Part shown: positions 1 to 6,821 of the stretch, piece after piece | Layout: the number at the start of each line of letters is the position of its first letter | Numbering within the stretch: position 1 is the stretch's first letter | From: DATJPR01 sp963843525 | GTDB lineage: Bacteria; Bacteroidota; Ignavibacteria; UBA10030; UBA6906 | Assembly: GCA_963843525.1 (NCBI GenBank) | Contig: CAWJKM010000009.1 | Location: 186,001 to 250,000, forward strand | Length of the DNA: 64,000 nt | Direction: 5' to 3' | Notes under the pieces: generated by a model | What the model saw: only the letters and a program-made list of their open reading frames with translations | What the model was told of the DNA's origin: nothing | Database searches by the model: none | Position numbers and translations under genes: made by a program

Positions 1-2
1 TT

Positions 3-1364
3 ACTTGTCTCACGGGGGTCGAGGGCCTCCGTGTGTACGATCCGGCCGGACTCAATTCTCTCGGTCAAATGCAATTCGCCTCAGGTCTATCCTCTCCGGG
101 GGCGGAAGAGAGCGCGCACTTGCCCCGGGTACAGTTTACCTTTGAGGGAAGCATCCTGCGTGTTGCCGGCCGTTATCTGATCCACTTGAATGTATGCAAC
201 GGACTCAATCACGAAGTGTTTGCTTCGCTTCCCTGCAACATAACATCTGAAGCGGAGATCCCCCGTGCAGTCGACTCATTGTCGTTGTCAGGCCTTGAAG
301 TTATCCAGGCTCACGCCGAATTCCCTGAACGCTCAGAGCATTTGCAGTCGTGGTGGCCAAACAGGTTCCGGAGCATTCATGCCATGAAAGCGTTTAGTCT
401 CGCATGCCGGCTCGCTTTGAAGGGAGGCCAGAGTGGATCTGAAAGCGCTCTGCGGCTTGCCATCGGATTGGATTCAACCTTCATCACACCCCGGGTCTGG
501 CTGGTCACTCGTCTGGTTTGGGAGGGTAAAACCAGGGAAGCTGAGATGCACCTCCGATCATTGATGGCCCGCCGTGACTCTGTCGGCCCGTTTGACCGCG
601 CGATCATCGATTGGGCGAAGGCATGCGTGGAACGGAACGATTCCGCACAAATCGCGTGCCTTAATGGCGCCCTTGAGTACTCTCCGGGAAATGCAATTCT
701 CCTTTACAGCCTGGGACGAACGAAGTACCTCAAAGGCGATTTCCGTGGCTGCGTGGAGGTACTCAAACCCGTAGCAGACCGAAGGTGGGAATATCCTTTG
801 CTCTACCTCTTGCTCGGCCAGGCCTATGACATGATCGAGGACTACGATGCAGAAAAAGCGGCTCTTCAGTTCGCGCTTTCTCTGGAACACCCCCCGCCGC
901 AAGCGCACTACCTCATGGCCACTCTCTTTCGTCGCTCGAATAATCCTGCGGGAGCGACGGCGGAGGACGATATCTACATCGAGACTATGAAACAACGGGG
1001 AATGTCACTGCGATCGATCTATACGACCCTTTCGGACATCAATATTACTGAGGGCTTTATGGCCGAGAGTATGATCTACTACCGTCATGCAATCGGCGGT
1101 GCCCATGAACAAGCGAGCGATCATCTCGCGAAAGCCGACACACTCTGCACTCGGGGTGACACACTGAGAGCCGTCGTGGAATATGTCCGGGCACTCGCGA
1201 TTGACTCGATGAACGCGCCGGCAACCCTTCGACTCGCGCAGTCCCTCGAGTGGACAAAAAACCCGACGAAGGCTCTCTTCTATTATCAGAAGTACCTCAC
1301 ACTCGACACAACATCACCGGAGGCGGCCAATGCACGTTTACGCGTCGCCAGCCTTCGACAATAG
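3..1364 (+). CDS. TPR-repeat protein, C-terminal part (5' end outside window)
   Basis: The frame is open to the left edge, and a GTG at 33 is only an internal candidate start, so this is probably the C-terminal part of a longer protein. The first visible residues (GLRVYDPAGLNSL, then VQFTFEGSILRVAGRYLIHL) resemble the TolB-N-like strand pattern found between an N-terminal kinase or winged-helix domain and a TPR tail in large signalling proteins; that is inference. From about residue 125 onward the protein is helical with tetratricopeptide spacing, for example around the segments LLYSLGRTKYLKGDF and PLLYLLLGQAYD. It ends 33 bp before the next gene on the same strand, so the two probably share a transcript. 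The N-terminal domain that would define its role is missing. Confidence 0.7.
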   Translation, partial: TCLTGVEGLRVYDPAGLNSLGQMQFASGLSSPGAEESAHLPRVQFTFEGSILRVAGRYLIHLNVCNGLNHEVFASLPCNITSEAEIPRAVDSLSLSGLEVIQAHAEFPERSEHLQSWWPNRFRSIHAMKAFSLACRLALKGGQSGSESALRLAIGLDSTFITPRVWLVTRLVWEGKTREAEMHLRSLMARRDSVGPFDRAIIDWAKACVERNDSAQIACLNGALEYSPGNAILLYSLGRTKYLKGDFRGCVEVLKPVADRRWEYPLLYLLLGQAYDMIEDYDAEKAALQFALSLEHPPPQAHYLMATLFRRSNNPAGATAEDDIYIETMKQRGMSLRSIYTTLSDINITEGFMAESMIYYRHAIGGAHEQASDHLAKADTLCTRGDTLRAVVEYVRALAIDSMNAPATLRLAQSLEWTKNPTKALFYYQKYLTLDTTSPEAANARLRVASLRQ

Positions 1365-1397
1365 CTCGGCAACCCAACAACATACCGGAGGTATCCC

Positions 1398-1733
1398 ATG
1401 TTCTCCACTGCACGTGACGTTTTTTGGTTCGCTTGCGCCTATCCCCCGTTCGCCCTTGCCCTGCTCAAGGACAGGAACATTGACGAGGCACTCTCCAGGA
1501 TGGGCATAACGCTTTCTCAGGACGAGAGGGATAGGCTCGAAGGTACACTCACCCCGACGTATATACTAACCGGATGGGATCTGATCACCGCGTTCGCGAA
1601 CGTGATGGTCTGTTGGCAACCCCCCGAAAGGGATAAGATCGGGCCGCCGCCTCCCCCTCCACCCCCCTGGAGCACTCTAGCGCAACCCGTTCCGGGCACA
1701 AATCGTGGGGGCCGGACAATCACCGACCGATGA
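1398..1733 (+). CDS. Small proline-rich protein of unknown function
   Basis: This gene encodes 111 aa. A strong ribosome binding site (CGGAGGT, about 1386-1392) precedes ATG 1398. Residues 15-50 read as amphipathic helices (PPFALALLKDRNIDEALSRM, then GITLSQDERDRLEG), a pattern reminiscent of the helical leader of nitrile-hydratase-like or Nif11-like RiPP precursors. This is only a visual similarity. The C-terminal third contains an uninterrupted run of eight to nine prolines followed by a Trp, which would need EF-P during translation. No signal peptide is obvious. It sits between a TPR protein and a sigma54 activator on the same strand, overlapping the long reading frame of the activator but not its best start. 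I do not recognise a family. Confidence 0.6.
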   Translation: MFSTARDVFWFACAYPPFALALLKDRNIDEALSRMGITLSQDERDRLEGTLTPTYILTGWDLITAFANVMVCWQPPERDKIGPPPPPPPPWSTLAQPVPGTNRGGRTITDR

Positions 1734-1788
1734 CGTTTGCGGGGGAAGTGAATTGCCCTCCCAACTGAATACGAAAGGCAGGCACACC

Positions 1789-3351
1789 ATGAAAACGGAA
1801 GGCGAATCGACTCCGGCAAGTGAAATGGCTCCTCTGCCCATTGCGCCGGAGCAATTGGTGGACCTCGCCTTCCTGCTCGGTCAACACTCAGACTTCGAGG
1901 AGATGATCCGCCTTGCATCGACAACGGGTCTGTCGCTTTTTCACGCCGACGCCGTTTCATTTGTCATGCTCAATCCCCAGACCCGTCATACACAGAAGAC
2001 CATCGCCCAGGCGGGGACGGGTGCCGCCGACAGACATCTTCATCTTCTTCACACCAGTGTTATCGGCTGGTCGCTCCGCAATCAGACTCCTTTTCTGACA
2101 CCCGATATCACCCGGGATCAACGGTTCTCGAAAACAGTGATGGGCGAGACAACGGCTCGATCGGTAATGTGTGTGCCCTTGCGACTTGGAGGTGCAGTCA
2201 TCGGTCATGTGGTCGTTCTGACAAAGGGGGGCAGGCAGGCGTATACCGCTGCGGACCTCCTGTTCCTCGGGCGCTTTGCCGCGATCTGTTCCCCCTATCT
2301 CGGGAACGGGCAGGCGCTCGGGAAACATTTCGCCGCGCCCATACCGGACGATGCGCTGATGGCGGCATACGCACCCCTTGGTTTGATCGGGAGGAGCAAA
2401 GAATTTCGCGTTCTCCTCAAAGCCATCCGCGCAGCGTCGCAGTGCGACGTTCGCGTGTTCATTGAAGGGGAAAGCGGGACGGGGAAAGAGGTTATTGCGC
2501 GTGCGATCCATTCCAGCAGCAACCGGAGCAGCCAGCGCTTCGTGGCAATCGACTGTGGCGCCATCCCTGCTCCGCTCATCGAAAGCGAACTGTTCGGCCA
2601 CGTCAAAGGCGCATTCACGGGGGCCACGGCCACCAGGCGCGGCCTCTTCGAAGAGGCCGACGGGGGTACGTTCTTCCTCGATGAGATCACAAATCTTTCC
2701 ATCGACATGCAGGCCAAGTTGCTTCGCGTCCTGCAGGCCGGTGAAGTCCGCGCCGTCGGGAGCAATCAGGCCCGGATGGTCGATCTTCGCATCATCGCGG
2801 CAACGAGCGCGAATGCATGGAAGCTCGTGGAGCAGAAGCAATTCCGGGAGGATCTGTTCTACCGGCTGCACGTCTTTCCGATCCTCGTTCCAACACTCAA
2901 TGCACGGTCGGATGACATTCCGCTTCTGGCAACACACTTCGTCAAGCGTTTCGCGCTGGAACAACACAAGCCGATCGAATCCCTGGACCCTGCCCTCCTT
3001 CAATTCATGCGTCAGCGCAAATGGCGGGGAAACGTCAGGGAGCTTGAAAATTTCATCGAACGGGTTGTCACTCTTGCCCCTTCGGGAACGGTGGCGGTTG
3101 ACCATACTGTCCTCCCTCCGGAAATCGCGAAGGAGTACAAGGCCGCAACCATGACGCCTTCCTCGAAAGAGACGCGCGCGCTCCGGGAAATGCTCGCCGA
3201 ATTGGAACAGCAAAAGATTCGCGAGGCACTTGAGCGCTGCCATTGGAATCAATCGGAGGCAGCGCGTGACCTGGATATCTCCGAACGAGCCATTCGCTAC
3301 AAGATGGACAGGCTCGGCATCATCAAACTCGACAATTCTTACCGCCCGTAA
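1789..3351 (+). CDS. Sigma54-dependent transcriptional activator with GAF sensor domain
   Basis: This 520-aa bacterial enhancer-binding protein drives RNA polymerase carrying sigma54. An N-terminal GAF domain spans roughly residues 20-165 and replaces the usual receiver domain, so it probably responds to a small ligand or redox cue. The AAA+ domain has Walker A GESGTGKE (227-234), the sigma54-contacting GAFTGA loop (274-279) and Walker B GGTFFLDE (292-299). A Fis-type helix-turn-helix closes the protein (NQSEAARDLDISERAIRYKM). A longer frame opens at 1705, but ATG 1789 leaves a sensible N-terminus just ahead of the GAF domain. A sigma54-like element lies downstream at 3477-3491, ahead of the next gene, making that gene a candidate target. 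Confidence 0.93.
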   Translation: MKTEGESTPASEMAPLPIAPEQLVDLAFLLGQHSDFEEMIRLASTTGLSLFHADAVSFVMLNPQTRHTQKTIAQAGTGAADRHLHLLHTSVIGWSLRNQTPFLTPDITRDQRFSKTVMGETTARSVMCVPLRLGGAVIGHVVVLTKGGRQAYTAADLLFLGRFAAICSPYLGNGQALGKHFAAPIPDDALMAAYAPLGLIGRSKEFRVLLKAIRAASQCDVRVFIEGESGTGKEVIARAIHSSSNRSSQRFVAIDCGAIPAPLIESELFGHVKGAFTGATATRRGLFEEADGGTFFLDEITNLSIDMQAKLLRVLQAGEVRAVGSNQARMVDLRIIAATSANAWKLVEQKQFREDLFYRLHVFPILVPTLNARSDDIPLLATHFVKRFALEQHKPIESLDPALLQFMRQRKWRGNVRELENFIERVVTLAPSGTVAVDHTVLPPEIAKEYKAATMTPSSKETRALREMLAELEQQKIREALERCHWNQSEAARDLDISERAIRYKMDRLGIIKLDNSYRP

Positions 3352-3476
3352 AGCGTTACGCTCCAGGCAGTTCCCTGCTCGTCAATCTCGTCGAGTTCTT
3401 CCGCCGGCGTGACACCCGGCGTGCTTTCAACTCTTCCCTTTTTCACTTGCTTTCGGCGTCTCCGCGGCAGGAATGT

Positions 3477-3491
3477 TGGCCCGCTTCTTGA
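3477..3491 (+). promoter_or_regulatory. Candidate sigma54-type -24/-12 promoter
   Basis: The sequence TGGCCCG-CTTC-TTGA matches TGGCACG-N4-TTGC with correct spacing but has GA instead of the highly conserved GC at the -12 element. It lies about 60 bp ahead of ATG 3554 and immediately downstream of a sigma54 activator gene, which raises its plausibility. The -12 mismatch keeps confidence low. Confidence 0.3.
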
Positions 3492-3553
3492 CTTATCCCC
3501 CCACGTGCTCCTCTCCTACAAATCACTCACCGTAACATTTGATGGAGGTCGTC

Positions 3554-4036
3554 ATGCGGACACTGGGTATGTTCCTCGTCGGGTTCTTCCTCGTTGCCGG
3601 TATTGCTGCTCACGCACAAGAGGCCGAGAAGACATCGAAACCGTTTATCCACGCCACCGTCGAGCAAACGGAGGCAAGTCTCACCAAGGCACTGGAGAGT
3701 GGTTCGCCGGGACTGCAGGTATCGGCGGCGGCCACCGTTCGTGAACTGAAGGCGATGCTGCCGGATCGTCCGTTCTCCGGGCTTGTCATTCCGCTCATGG
3801 CTATCGTGAAAAACGAAGATGCCGATCGCAGCGCGCGCATCGTCGCAGCCATCGCCCTTCACGAACTTTGCTCCTCGAAAGGCGATTATGCCATAAAGAC
3901 GATGGCACACTTCACCTCCGATGAACGTGTGGCGTACATTTGTTCCTGGTTATCATACGACAGGATGAAGGAAGAAAACCCCAACCTGGCATCCCGGGGG
4001 ACGGGTGCTGTGGCAGAGAACACCAATTCGAAATGA
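3554..4036 (+). CDS. Small secreted helical-repeat protein, unknown function
   Basis: This gene encodes 160 aa. ATG 3554 is preferred because GGAGG lies at 3544-3548 and a clean signal peptide follows (MRTLGMFLVGFFLVAGIAA, cleavage near HAQ). The mature part is alpha-helical with HEAT-like alternation: alanine-rich helices around the segments VSAAATVRELKAMLP and ARIVAAIALHELC. The C-terminus is Asn/Lys-rich and probably disordered. It faces thioredoxin reductase across a shared terminator. Function is unknown; proteins of this look in Bacteroidota are usually annotated as hypothetical periplasmic proteins. Confidence 0.7.
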   Translation: MRTLGMFLVGFFLVAGIAAHAQEAEKTSKPFIHATVEQTEASLTKALESGSPGLQVSAAATVRELKAMLPDRPFSGLVIPLMAIVKNEDADRSARIVAAIALHELCSSKGDYAIKTMAHFTSDERVAYICSWLSYDRMKEENPNLASRGTGAVAENTNSK

Positions 4037-4069
4037 CGAGGCATCGCAGATTCCTCCCGTCATCACGAA

Positions 4070-4112
4070 AACGAAAAGCCAGTCACGGAGGGTTCACCGT
4101 GGCTGGCTTGTT
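4070..4112. terminator. Bidirectional intrinsic terminator
   Basis: The inverted repeat AAGCCAGTCACGG / CCGTGGCTGGCTT (4076-4088 and 4097-4109) lies between two convergent genes. On the minus strand it is followed by a T-rich tail; on the plus strand the tail is shorter. Confidence 0.7.
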
Positions 4113-4133
4113 GTATCCTCTCGGGAGGTGGAT

Positions 4134-5114
4134 TTACACCGCAAGAAGCTCGACGTTCGCTGAATCGTGGGCCTTCTTGATCTGCTCCTCCCGCTTGCGG
4201 AGAAACTCGATCGCCGTCAGTGCGGCGACGGTCCCATCGGCAACAGCGGTCGTAATCTGACGGTAGCGTTTCTGAATTGCGTCACCCGCGGCGAACACCC
4301 CCTCAACCGACGTTTCGAGCAGGTTGGTCACGACGATTTCGCCCGCCTCGTTGAGATGGACTTTGTCGGCAAGCATACCGGTGTTGGGGACGTACCCCAC
4401 GAAGACAAATGCACCGTCGATCGGCATTTCGGTCACATCTCCGGAAACAAGGTGTTTGACCTTCACCCTTTCCAGGGACTCTCCTCCGATGAACTCATGG
4501 ATGGTGGATTCCATGATGAATCGGATTTTGGGATTCCTCCGCGCTTCTTCTACCGCGTGCGGGAACGCCTGGAAATTATCAAATTGGTGAATGATCGTCA
4601 CCGTGCGGGCAAACTTCGTGAGCGATACGGCCTCTTCAAGCGCTGAATTTCCGCCGCCGACAACAACGATATCCTTGTCCTGGAAAAAATCCCCGTCGCA
4701 CGTCGCGCAGTAGGAAATCCCCTTCCCGCGCAGTTCCACTTCTCCCGGCACGCCAAGCATGCGCGACTTCCCCCCCGCGGCGATGATTATTGCAGGAGCC
4801 ACATATCTTTCTTTGCCGTTGACTTCCACGGATTTCAGGTCGCCCGACAGCTCCAGACCCGTCACCGTCACGTTGGATTTGATTTCGCAACCGAATTTTT
4901 TCGCCTGGCCCCGCATGATCGAAGCAAGTTGATAACCGGTGACGCTTTCCACACCAGGGTAATTGGCTATTTCATGCGTCAGAACCATCTGACCGCCAAC
5001 CGACCCTTCGTTCACAATCAACGCTTGCCTCTTCGCACGTGCGAGATACATCCCGGCAGTAAGACCTGCCGGGCCTGCCCCGACGATGATCGCATCGAAC
5101 TCTTGTCTGTTCAT
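4134..5114 (-). CDS. trxB: Thioredoxin reductase-like flavoprotein lacking the NADPH-phosphate motif
   Basis: This 326-aa FAD-dependent enzyme should reduce thioredoxin in the cytoplasm. The FAD-binding GAGPAG is at 12-17, the redox-active CATC pair is C136/C139, and the C-terminal FAD motif GVFAAGDA is present. The second nucleotide fold has GGGNSA at 153-158. The HRRxxxR motif that binds the 2'-phosphate of NADPH in classical TrxR is replaced by HQFDNFQAF (176-184). Loss of this motif is known in NADH-using or ferredoxin-dependent (FFTR-type) reductases of anaerobes, so the electron donor is probably not NADPH. It follows the thioredoxin gene by 17 bp in one operon, so this thioredoxin is its likely partner. 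Confidence 0.92.
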   Translation of the reverse strand: MNRQEFDAIIVGAGPAGLTAGMYLARAKRQALIVNEGSVGGQMVLTHEIANYPGVESVTGYQLASIMRGQAKKFGCEIKSNVTVTGLELSGDLKSVEVNGKERYVAPAIIIAAGGKSRMLGVPGEVELRGKGISYCATCDGDFFQDKDIVVVGGGNSALEEAVSLTKFARTVTIIHQFDNFQAFPHAVEEARRNPKIRFIMESTIHEFIGGESLERVKVKHLVSGDVTEMPIDGAFVFVGYVPNTGMLADKVHLNEAGEIVVTNLLETSVEGVFAAGDAIQKRYRQITTAVADGTVAALTAIEFLRKREEQIKKAHDSANVELLAV

Positions 5115-5131
5115 TGAAGGAATGTCTGTGA

Positions 5132-5488
5132 TTATGCTTTTGCGGTCGCGACGAATTTTTCGTCAAGGATCTTGGTGACCTGATCTTTGGTTTGAATACT
5201 GCTTGTCGCTTTGACGGGCTTTCCATCTTGAAAATAAACCGTAAAGGGAAGACCGCGGAAGTTCTGACACTCCGGAAGACCCTTAATCACGTGTGCAAGC
5301 GGCGAGTCGAACTCCAGGTCCCGGAAGGCAACATGGGTGTATTCACCGCGAATATCCTCCATGACTTCATAGACTGGAATGCACATGGGGCCCATGCGGC
5401 CACAGCAGATCATTACGTTTTTGTTTTTCGCGAGGGTGTCGCGGAATTCCTGTTCGGTGGTGATGTGCTCGAGATTTGTTTGCAGCAT
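5132..5488 (-). CDS. Atypical thioredoxin-family protein (CxxxxxxC active site)
   Basis: This 118-aa protein has a thioredoxin-like strand and helix order and the cis-Pro region (GLPFTVYFQDGKPV). The usual WCGPC is replaced by CCGRMGPMC, giving C28, C29 and C36, so the two outer cysteines are separated by six residues. That spacing is unlike classical thioredoxin and suggests either a special active-site loop or metal binding. It is the first gene of a two-gene operon with the trxB-like gene 17 bp downstream, so the two are presumed to act as a dedicated pair. No signal peptide is present, so it should be cytoplasmic. Confidence 0.85.
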   Translation of the reverse strand: MLQTNLEHITTEQEFRDTLAKNKNVMICCGRMGPMCIPVYEVMEDIRGEYTHVAFRDLEFDSPLAHVIKGLPECQNFRGLPFTVYFQDGKPVKATSSIQTKDQVTKILDEKFVATAKA

Positions 5489-5605
5489 GACCTGTTCCCT
5501 TCATTCGTGTAATGTTGACTGGCTATCCTTGTGATGCGCAAAAGACGGCAAAAGTGTCAAAGTCGTGGCTCTTCCACAGGCCCTCGCGTGACTTCATGTA
5601 TCCAT

Positions 5606-5785
5606 TCACCACTTTGTGGACATGAATCCGATCATTGCGCCGTAGAGCATGCTCAGCCATGGATTGCTGGTTATGGGGCACATACCGGACTTGCAGCCGA
5701 TGAACCGATAATATGCGTATCCACCGGCCGCGCCGAGGGCAATGGGAATAAGACTGCGGATGAATGGTGGTATCGATTCCAGCAT
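5606..5785 (-). CDS. DUF6132-like small membrane protein with Cys motif
   Basis: This is a 59-aa protein from ATG 5785 (or 71 aa if TTG 5821 is used). It has two transmembrane helices, the first around PIALGAAGGYAYYRF and the second around LSMLYGAMIGFM. A conserved-looking loop between them, GCKSGMCPIT, has two cysteines four residues apart. This matches what I know as the DUF6132 family, small membrane proteins often found near rhodanese or other sulfur-redox genes; the assignment is from memory of the motif. It is divergent from osmC and 117 bp downstream of the thioredoxin gene start, within a local thiol-redox cluster. The ribosome binding site for either start is weak. Confidence 0.7.
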   Translation of the reverse strand: MLESIPPFIRSLIPIALGAAGGYAYYRFIGCKSGMCPITSNPWLSMLYGAMIGFMSTKW

Positions 5786-6016
5786 GTTTCGCTCGTATTT
5801 GGCCAAATACTTCGACTGCAACCACTGAGTGATCGTCGAACTCCGATAAGATGCGGCTAAATGGTCAAAGTGTCGAAGGTCGTTGCAAGGGAGAATGCAC
5901 CTGCCACAGGAGAGGGGAGGGAAACGACAAATATACGGGAGGACTGCCCCTTTTCTTTGTTTTCTGCATCATATTGGTATGAAGCAACCTTCCATTCACC
6001 TTCAAACGTACTTCCC

Positions 6017-6475
6017 ATGGCAAAACGACACGCAGTAGTCCGTCAACTGAGCGGTATCACCTTCGCGGCGAAAACTGACTCCAACCACTGGGTCATGATG
6101 GATGGCCCCTCCGAGTTCGGCGGGAGCAACGCGGGAACCCGCCCAAAAGAGCTCCTCCTCGTCGCTCTCGGCGGGTGCACCGGAAGTGATGTAGTGTCAA
6201 TTTTACGCAAGAAGCGCATCCCCCTCGAAGGGCTCGAAATCCATCTGGATGCGAACAGCAGAGATGAACACCCCCAGGTCTATACGGATATTCATCTGGA
6301 GTACGTGTTCTATGGGAAAGATATCCCGAGAGCAGACGTTGAGCGGGCCATCGAATTATCGACAACGAAGTACTGTTCCGTCTCGGCAATGCTCAAGGCA
6401 AGTGTCAACATCACCCACTCCTACCGCATTGAACATGTTCCAGCGAAGGAAATCGAGCCTGCTCCCGCTGATTGA
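6017..6475 (+). CDS. OsmC family protein
   Basis: This 152-aa protein belongs to the OsmC/Ohr superfamily (YhfA-like branch), thiol peroxidases that detoxify organic hydroperoxides or act on related small electrophiles. The two family cysteines are visible: C54 in GGCTGSD at the start of the central helix and C120 in KYCSVSAML. A frame open from 5861 exists, but ATG 6017 gives the normal family N-terminus (MAKRHAVVRQL). It lies divergent from the DUF6132 gene with about 230 bp between starts, and next to the thioredoxin pair, which fits a role in thiol and peroxide stress. Confidence 0.9.
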   Translation: MAKRHAVVRQLSGITFAAKTDSNHWVMMDGPSEFGGSNAGTRPKELLLVALGGCTGSDVVSILRKKRIPLEGLEIHLDANSRDEHPQVYTDIHLEYVFYGKDIPRADVERAIELSTTKYCSVSAMLKASVNITHSYRIEHVPAKEIEPAPAD

Positions 6476-6821
6476 GAGGCACTGACGGAACAAGTGATCG
6501 TCGGAATTGAGTTTGCTCCCGGGGCAACAAAACCGGGAACGGACCGTTCTCGCATGCTGTGGCGCCGGGCAGCGGAGCTCAGCCGTCACGCAGAGCTCCG
6601 CGACCATGCCTTCAGGGTACTGGTCATCGAAGGTGAGATAATGATCTCCCTGTCGCATTCCGGTTGACTTTCAGACCAATCTCTGCTACTATTTCTCTCA
6701 CTTGCTCATTGAGGTCCCTCCGTTGAGGGTGATCCAATGCTCATGTGCTTCTCCGACGGTTACTCCCCTCACGGGCCTCTTCAAAGATGTTGATCCGATC
6801 ACAACACAAAGGAACGTGCGC
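6476..6821. other. Intergenic region (346 bp) with leader of the M16 peptidase gene
   Basis: No gene was found here. It contains the sigma70-like promoter at 6664-6692 and a short CCCTC/GAGGG inverted repeat in the untranslated leader near 6714-6730. Confidence 0.5.
6664..6692 (+). promoter_or_regulatory. Sigma70-like promoter for the M16 peptidase gene
   Basis: TTGACT (6664-6669) and TACTAT (6687-6692) are separated by exactly 17 bp. Transcription would begin near 6699 and leave a leader of about 120 nt before ATG 6822. Confidence 0.5.

Noticed and set aside
1705..1788. Longer start of the sigma54 activator at 1705
   Set aside because: It overlaps the small proline-rich gene and adds 28 residues unlike any GAF-activator N-terminus; ATG 1789 is better placed.
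1957..3252. 431-aa minus-strand frame opposite the sigma54 activator
   Set aside because: It is the antisense shadow of a gene with clear Walker and GAFTGA motifs, and its translation lacks any family feature.
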